14,661 bases of DNA, taken from contig NW_008705596.1 in assembly GCF_000186865.1 (NCBI RefSeq), positions 177,677-192,337 of the forward strand. The letters are read 5' to 3'. The position numbers were made by a program, and so were the translations under genes. Each line of letters opens with the position of its first letter. Within the stretch, counting starts at the first letter, position 1. The stretch comes from Aureococcus anophagefferens. Its lineage: Eukaryota > Sar > Pelagophyceae > Pelagomonadales > Pelagomonadaceae. The notes beneath the pieces were generated by a model. It searched no databases. It saw only the letters and a program-made list of their open reading frames with translations, and had not been told where the DNA came from. Below are positions 9,598 to 14,661 of the stretch, piece after piece.

Positions 9598-11854
9598 CTA
9601 GACATCGCTCGCTTGTTCTAGTTTGAAGGTCTCAAGTTCCTGCTTGAACTGTTCATTCTTGCGAGCACGCTGCCTGTCCAGAGCTGCCTGTTGTTTTGCG
9701 CTTTCGAGTCTTGCACTACGCTCACGACGAACCTAATCATAAAAATAGCACAAACAGAAGTGTTAGCGAGGACATGTGGAGCGCACAGCCTCTGTCACAA
9801 TAGGCTGGTCCTCATGGTTCCGTTCATGGGGCGTACGACCCCAGGCAAACGACCTCGTTTGAACGACCGTGCTATTCAGGGTCTCACAAGAGTCGCCATG
9901 GCTTGCATCTCGGGGGGGGGGGGGGTGTGCGGTCAAAGTTCTTTTGGAGGAACCAAGAAATTCCAAGCCACCACAGTAGGTAGAATTGCCAAAGTTGTGA
10001 CTGACTCTCGATAAGCTCTGTTGCTTCCGCGGTGGGAGTTGCTCCATCAGTAGTGGGCTCTTACCCCCCCTAGCATCTGGTCGCATTCTATCACGATTAT
10101 TTGGACGTGCAGGTAATGTGGCTGTTAAATCGTGAATTGATTTATCTTGGCTGGACCGGGCGGTCCTTGGAGGTGGAGCACCACGAGGTCGTGCTGTTGG
10201 AGGCCGACCTGGAAAATGTTTGTCTGCGCCTGCGAATTGTGCCGCTGCCTTCTTGCAGATGAACATGGTTACTAGTGTCTCGTAGTCGTCACCAACTTGC
10301 ATAGTGCTCGTAGAGTTGCTGGGTTTGGATAGATTATCTTCTGTCTTGTCACTGGAAGGCTTATATGTCCCCTTCGTAAAATGTTCGTTAGGCAAGCTTC
10401 GTTTAACATGCGCTGCGTTCACATCCTCACTTGGAGGCAGTCGAAATGATTCCAACTGAAAGCCTCGCGCAGCATCAGCGTCGTCACCTGTTGGTGGCTT
10501 GTATTGAATTTATAACGGAAGCGCGTTACCTAGGAGTCCAGTGGCTTGTCGTGCTAGTGTTTGATCTGCCGCCTCTTCAACCGAGTGAATTTGATCCATT
10601 GTAGCGAACGGAACGCCAGCTCGTAGCGGCGTAGACTCACGTTGTGGAACCTCGGGTGGTGCATTCTGGCGCTCAAGAAGCCCCTGGGCACCAGCCGCAA
10701 TGGCTTCCGCAGATGCACCATTTGCCACGACAAATGGATACTCTAGTAGCTGATTGGCAGTTGGGCGATTGTTCATGTCCCTTGAAAATGTTGCCAGAAG
10801 AAGATTACGAAGGTGATCGGAGAGCGCAGACCTGGGTAATAATCATCAGGTGAGGCTATGCCTCAGTTCATGTTTGGCACTGAGTGGGCTTGCGGCATGG
10901 GTGGGGGGGCTTGTGCATTGGCGATATGAAACATCAGTGCGGCAGGTGTTCCAAGTTGGAGGCTCTTCCAAGGAGGCTGCCCGGTGACCATTTGCAGAAT
11001 AGTGCACCCAACGCTCCAGATGTCGGCCTTCCTCCCATGGCCTGTTTGCATGATAACCTCGGGCGCCATAAAATATGGCGTCCCACGGAGTGAGTGATTT
11101 TCGTTGCCCATCGTACCCATCGAGTCCATTCGTTTTGAACTACCAAAGTCTGCGAGCTTAATTGTGCCACGATCGTCGACCAAGATGTTTGCTGCTTTAA
11201 TGTCGCGGTGGATAACCTGCTGCTCGTGCAGGTAGTCAAGACCAACAAGCAATTGCGCGACGTATTTGCGCACGATAGCCTCTGAAAGCTTTCCGAATTT
11301 AGTCACAAGTGCCTGTGAACACGTGTAGAGGGCATAAACCGTCAAGACCGCGCTGTTGCTGGACCTGTATGGAACCGCCAGGTACCCATTCGGTGAAAAT
11401 GTAGAGTGTCTGATCATCATCAGAGACATCTGTACCGAGGTAAGTGACGATGTTAGGATGATGTAAAGAACGGAGAAGTTCGATTTCTTCCTGCATCTGG
11501 GCGAGCTCCTCTAGATCTTGCCTAAAACCCATATACTGACGTCTCACTTCGCTATGCGGATACGGACTGGTTATTTGTGAACAAGATTTCTTTCACAGCT
11601 ATGATAGCGCCTGTATCTTCTTCGAGACCAAGATAGACCCGTCCGTTAGCCCCAGTTCCGATCAGATCTCCTTTGCGCCAGGAAATGCGCTCCGTCGATT
11701 GCTTCTCACGTTCCGTCTTCAAGATGGCGGAAGAAGAAGATGTAATCACTTCAGAATGCGAGGGTGATGGTGCAGGTTGGAGCGGCGCGTTGCTTGGCAC
11801 TCTTGTATTGATTACCTCTGTTTCGATTTTGCTCGAAGAAGTGGTACACCCCAT
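9598..11854 (-). CDS. MEKK/NPK1-type serine/threonine protein kinase (MAPKKK-like), six exons
   Basis: This is probably a MAP kinase kinase kinase. Exons read 11854-11568, 11521-11365, 11312-10894, 10831-10530, 10487-9787 and 9732-9598, giving about 666 residues. The N-terminus MGCTTSSS fits N-myristoylation at Gly2 and palmitoylation at Cys3, predicting membrane attachment. Kinase landmarks: glycine loop GTGANGRV at 66-73, lysine K88 in IAVK, helix C glutamate near 108, HRDIKAAN with D185, DFG at 203-205, GTPYFMAPE at 225-233, and ADIWSVGC. The pattern PGGSI, KFG, QTGHGRKADIWSVGC is close to ANP1/NPK1. The kinase domain ends near LLEYPFV. A proline- and serine-rich tail of about 300 residues follows, ending in a charged coiled-coil-like helix (RKNEQFKQELETFKLEQ). 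All catalytic residues are present, so it should be active. Intron 1 has a second possible placement, and intron 3 is GC-AG. It is divergent with CFAP36. Confidence 0.93.
9733..9786 (-). other. Last intron of the kinase gene (54 bases)
   Basis: The GTGCGC donor at 9786 and TGATTAG acceptor ending at 9733 join EDQPIVTEA to VRRERSARLE in phase 0. The intron contains ctaac, the classic branch-point core, about 30 bases before the acceptor. Without this splice the frame ends nine residues later at a TAA. The joined last exon gives a charged helix and a TAG stop at 9600-9598, the only long clean frame there. Confidence 0.75.
9912..9925. repeat. Fourteen-base poly-G (poly-C on coding strand) in kinase exon 5
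   Basis: The run encodes four prolines plus flanking codon bases (AHPPPPRDA) in the kinase tail. Its length of 14 keeps the frame through to the last exon. A tract this long is prone to slippage in copying and to sequencing error. Confidence 0.9.
10832..10893 (-). other. GC-AG intron in the kinase catalytic domain (62 bases)
   Basis: The kinase C-lobe reads PPPMP and must join to LSDHLRNLLLATF in another frame. The acceptor TTACCCAG (ending 10832) needs a phase 2 donor. The only GT in reach (cagtgcc) is in phase 0 and gives a frameshift. A GCAAGC donor at 10893 is in the right phase and gives PPPMPSALSDHLRNLL, which fits the PPxPxxLSxxxxxFL pattern of this kinase family without gain or loss. 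GC-AG introns are a known minor class, and GCAAG is their usual donor. Confidence 0.8.
11522..11567 (-). other. First intron of the kinase gene, boundary uncertain (46 or 28 bases)
   Basis: Two splices keep frame. GTCCGT at 11567 to TTTTAG ending 11522 removes 46 bases and gives FTNNQ joined to QDLEELAQ. GTATCC at 11563 to CGTCAG ending 11536 removes 28 bases and keeps six more residues (SYMGFR). Size matches the other introns in the first case; the donor is better in the second. Both lie between the catalytic lysine and helix C, a length-variable loop. Confidence 0.6.
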
Positions 11855-11927
11855 TATAAAGAAGGGGAAAGTATCTTTGCGAGAAATTACCGTAGTTTAG
11901 AGATAAGCCGTACCGCTCGCCACGACG
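11855..11927. promoter_or_regulatory. 73-base divergent promoter between kinase and CFAP36
   Basis: Only 73 bases separate the two start codons, so both 5' UTRs and core promoters must fit here or overlap the genes. A tataaa sequence lies at 11855-11860, directly beside the kinase ATG. It is therefore better placed for the CFAP36 direction (68 bases before its ATG) than for the kinase. Shared control is likely, by inference. Confidence 0.6.
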
Positions 11928-13727
11928 ATGATCAAATCCGATGCGAATAGTGACTGGTATACATTTTTATTGCGGTTATCATCATGAGCCAACGATCTCA
12001 GGATCTTCGATTACGTCCTTCAGTTTCTCAAATCCACAGAGTGGGATGCAGCCGTTATGGGTTTCATTGACAATAACTGCGCTATATTTGTGAACGATGA
12101 AGAGAATAAGTTTGAATACTCGAATACTCATAGAGATTTCGTAGCGACTGTGGAGGACATTATCGATGAGCAGCTCGGAAGAATCGGGATAACCGTTGAT
12201 CAGTTTGTGGTAGCCTGTGAGAAAGCACGTAATAGCCGTGACATCAATCGTGAGGTGAGTGTGGGTACCAGATACTCGTCCCTACATCTCGCGGCAGGTC
12301 TACGAGCAAATGGTGGCTATGGATGATTTTCTTACGTTCAAAAAACTGATGGTCAAACGCAATGTCGAGTTAGGGTATGAGGCCTTGCAGGAACTCCAAA
12401 AGGAGCTAGTACCTATTCTTGCGCCAGCAACCGAACAGGAGGCAGAAATACAATTCCAACGTGCAGTGAAGGAGTCAGAGGATGAGGCATTTGAGCCTAT
12501 GTCAAGGCCCGGGCTCGAGGTTGTCGAATCTCGCGAGGAGAAGGATCAAGGTTATGTTGTGGATAAAGATCTTCGTGCGGCAATAGATCAAAATCTTATG
12601 GAGATGGAATTGCTACACAAACGAGAAGAAATGGAGCAACTTGAGTTGGAACAGGTCACCCCCGTAACAACCACGTATGAATTGTGATGATAAACACGTA
12701 GGCAATAGCAGAATCCCTTGCGATAGAGTCAGAACGTATACAGGGCCTAGGAAGACATGAATGTGAGATCAAGCAGAAATTGCCCGAAATCGGTAAAGCT
12801 GAGAAAAAGAAAGAGCCAGGTGGACTTCCAGACAGCGAATGCGGACACCATGATGCAAGCATCCCCTTACTTGCAGAATCAAAATTGCGCCCAAGAGAGA
12901 ACAAAGAGGATGCCGTTCAACAAAAATACAACGCTAGCGAGGCGGAGCAAACCCAGGCCGTAGAGAGCCGCGAGGCTTTTCCTAAGCGTGTGTCTGATGA
13001 GGAATACGATGAAAAATATGGCTCACGGAGAGCGGACAGAGCCAATGACCAAAAGAATGACATCCCCAACGTGCTTCAATCAAACAACCCTGTAATGACG
13101 ACGAGCGCAAAGACAAAGCTCCCATCGATTCTCGAGCTTGAAGATGATATGCGTAGAAAACGACAAGCCGCAGAGCAGGCCTTTAGGCGCAATCAAGCTC
13201 TACTTCTGGAGCGTCGTACACAAAAGCGCGAAATGCAAGCACAAGCTGGCGTAACATCCGATGATATTGTAAGACGACAATTCAAGCTCCAGGAACAGCG
13301 AGATCGGATCCTCGCAAAGAAGAATGCAGAGCGCAACGACGAGGTACTTAAGGCTCGCAAAGAAAACGTGCAGACTAGACCTTCATTACCAAGTCGTAAC
13401 TCCCGCTGTGATAGCATGAAAGCGAACTCCGATGAGGCTCAATCTCAAATAGGGCACAAGTCTGATGATAGACGTGCGATGATGCGTATTGCGCTAGCAC
13501 GTCGAATGAAGCAAGATCTCCTGGAGTCTGAAGAGGAGCGCTTGCGAAAGATGCAAAGTGAACAGTTTACTGAGCTCGACCGCAAACTTCGGCTCGTTGA
13601 ACAACTCCGCGATGAAAACAGAATCAAGGAGGTGCAATTAAGTGATGCGATCGCTATCCAGCAAAAAGAGCGATTCAAAAATATTCAGATATCTGCGGCA
13701 AAGTTATCCAACGAAAGCAGCAACTGA
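11928..13727 (+). CDS. CFAP36: Cilia- and flagella-associated protein 36 (CFAP36/CCDC104), four exons
   Basis: CFAP36 carries a BART-like domain that binds the small GTPase ARL3 in its active form, and works in cilia. Exons read 11928-11956, 12002-12254, 12298-12654 and 12702-13727, giving about 554 residues; introns are 45, 43 and 47 bases. The first exon is only 29 bases. The spliced N-terminus, W-IFDYVLQFLKSTEWD and FIDNNCAIF, matches the CFAP36 pattern WxxxxxxFLxxxxW...FxxxxCxxF. The BART-like domain covers about residues 8-133 (THRDF, IGITVDQFVVAC, DDFLTFKKLMVKRN). Three motifs like ubiquitin-interacting motifs follow near A150, A189 and A214. The tail is rich in R, K, E and Q and predicts coiled coil (LQEQRDRILAKKNAE), ending with the family's RRxxLARRMKQDLLE-like segment near 500. 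It is longer than human CFAP36 (about 340). The third intron's donor could be GTCACC or GTAACA; the former restores the third motif. Confidence 0.92.
11957..12001 (+). other. First intron of CFAP36 (45 bases)
   Basis: The GTATAC donor at 11957 and the acceptor ending gatctcag at 12001 join a 29-base first exon to the second and rebuild the conserved Trp codon (TG plus G). Unspliced, the frame hits TGA at 11985-11987, so an internal Met at 12057 would be chosen wrongly and about 30 conserved residues lost. Confidence 0.85.
12255..12297 (+). other. Second intron of CFAP36 (43 bases)
   Basis: A consensus donor GAG/GTGAGT and the acceptor GCGGCAG join INRE to VYEQMVAMDDF in phase 0, reconnecting the two halves of the BART-like domain. 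Confidence 0.85.
12655..12701 (+). other. Third intron of CFAP36 (47 bases, or 38 with the other donor)
   Basis: The acceptor CACGTAG ending at 12701 is the only one that leads in phase into the long last exon. Two phase 0 donors exist: CAG/GTCACC at 12655 and CCC/GTAACA at 12664. The first gives LELEQAIAESLAIESER, a continuous helix that forms a third ubiquitin-interacting-like motif; the second inserts VTP into it. I prefer the first. Confidence 0.65.
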
Positions 13728-14661
13728 ACCTTCCGTTTCTTTTGCGTTGTTTTGACTGAGCTGCTTTGAAGTACGCTTACAAGAGGGTCAGTAAAAGATA
13801 AGCAGTGAGCCACTATACAAAATCCATGTCTTTTTTATCCACTGCCGAGCCCACTGCTTGAATACGGGGAGTTTTGCCTTGGATGCGATGTGATTATAGT
13901 TGGCGATAGCGCGCTCGGCGATAGTTGAGCTGCCTAGCCAATGCCCTGTGTGCCATCGGACTGGAGCAGGACGGAAAAAACGGTGTTTCCCAGGACACCG
14001 CACCATGGTCATTTAAGTGGACTGTGCGGATCATGACCCTCGCCTCTAGTTACCAAACTTGAAAATCGCTGGGTGTGGTAATTCACCTGTAGTTCCCAGT
14101 AACTACCACGGTAGAGAGAGGCTAGGTGGTGTAACTAGGGCAGTACGAGGGCAGTATCGTACATTGCAGTTCTGGATCAGGGCAGAGTAATCTCCATTCA
14201 GAATACTACGACGCGGCGAAAGCACGCGAAGAACAGACGGATAGGCCAGTATGAGGGTCCCAGCATAGGGAGGATAGCATAGTCCCGAGTTAGGGTAGCA
14301 TAGCCCAAGGCGCGGAATGCAGCTCCCTGAACTTCAGCACTTTTGTTGAAGTTAAATCTTGCGATTTCCTGACCCGAACCAGCGACCGCGCGCAAAAAGT
14401 CATCGCAAACGTGCAATTAACGCGTGAGTATCATCGAGCTTGCTTTGATACGAGCATAACCCAATTTTGGCCGTGATTTCAGCCCGCGGACCTCCGCGAC
14501 ACCGCGCCCGCGCGCGCGGTCGACGTACAGCCTCTATGGACGACTAATGACTCTGGCTCCGCCGGCCGGAATTCGATGATTGATCTCTATTAATTAATTT
14601 CCTCTGGGCGTCTCTAGATGTACGTTGATCGGGACACTCCCAAGTGGACGGAAACTAGTAT
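13728..14661. other. Region after CFAP36 with no supported gene
   Basis: This stretch holds the CFAP36 3' end and then sequence with many stops. A short minus-strand frame at 13788-14012 is the only candidate. A near-inverted repeat (gtggta at 14075-14080, taccac at 14104-14109) could fold. From about 14485 to 14575 the sequence turns GC-rich with CpG tracts, like the promoter region near 2800-3100, so a further gene may begin beyond the window. No tRNA was seen. Confidence 0.5.
13788..14012 (-). CDS. Doubtful short open reading frame, 74 residues
   Basis: It starts at an ATG with an in-frame stop (TAA) directly before it and ends 60 bases from the CFAP36 stop, converging on it. The N-terminus is basic without acidic residues (MTMVRCPGKHRFFRPAPVR), as mitochondrial presequences often are. 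The middle is helical (AERAIANYNHIASKAK) and the end hydrophobic (TWILYSGSLLIFY). I recognise no family, and chance cannot be excluded for a frame this short. Confidence 0.2.
   Translation of the reverse strand: MTMVRCPGKHRFFRPAPVRWHTGHWLGSSTIAERAIANYNHIASKAKLPVFKQWARQWIKKTWILYSGSLLIFY

Noticed and set aside
9343..9621. 92-residue plus-strand frame
   Set aside because: It lies in stop-rich sequence, overlaps the kinase last exon in antisense and has no recognisable feature.
14289..14296. ttaggg as a telomere-like repeat
   Set aside because: A single copy only.
14198..14416. 72-residue minus-strand frame
   Set aside because: It starts at TTG, has no ATG nearby, contains the repeated agcatag units and resembles no protein I know.
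1..14661. Mobile elements, CRISPR arrays, bacterial operons, tRNA or rRNA genes
   Set aside because: No terminal repeats with a transposase, no spaced repeat arrays, no tRNA fold or rRNA core was seen; all certain genes are eukaryotic with spliceosomal introns.

Overview
The window is nuclear DNA from a eukaryote with a compact genome. Four clearly supported protein genes sit close together. They are broken by very short spliceosomal introns: all twelve inferred in these genes lie between about 42 and 66 bases. None of the genes is bacterial in type. The presence of CFAP36, a cilium and flagellum protein, suggests an organism that builds a flagellum, probably a protist or alga. The sequence does not let me name the lineage.

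Layout, left to right. (1) Bases 1-2597, minus strand: importin subunit beta-1, five exons, with the last roughly 75 residues lying off the left edge. (2) Bases 2598-3654: an intergenic region with a very GC-rich core and short repeats, probably a shared divergent promoter region. (3) Bases 3655-8376, plus strand: one long uninterrupted exon for a protein of about 1573 residues. It has a Tudor-like domain in the middle and a C-terminus resembling the CAP350/TRM (DUF4378-like) centrosome and microtubule proteins. (4) Bases 8377-9597: mostly non-coding, with one possible small minus-strand gene and a GC-rich hairpin. (5) Bases 9598-11854, minus strand: a MEKK/NPK1-type protein kinase in six exons, with an N-terminal myristoylation signal and a charged C-terminal helix. 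(6) Bases 11928-13727, plus strand: CFAP36 in four exons, sharing a 73-base divergent promoter with the kinase. (7) Bases 13728-14661: non-coding apart from one doubtful short reading frame. The right edge becomes GC-rich again, as if another promoter were approaching.

How the genes may work together. CFAP36 acts in the cilium, and the large protein is possibly centrosomal or microtubule-linked. The kinase looks membrane-anchored, and importin beta is general nuclear import machinery that also regulates spindle and cilium factors elsewhere. A cilium and centrosome theme is therefore possible but unproven. The main result is the exon reconstruction: reading frames taken alone give wrong starts and ends for importin beta, the kinase and CFAP36. 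Three points stand out: a GC-AG intron in the kinase, a series of ubiquitin-interacting-like motifs in CFAP36 that appears only after splicing, and the Tudor plus CAP350/TRM-like combination.
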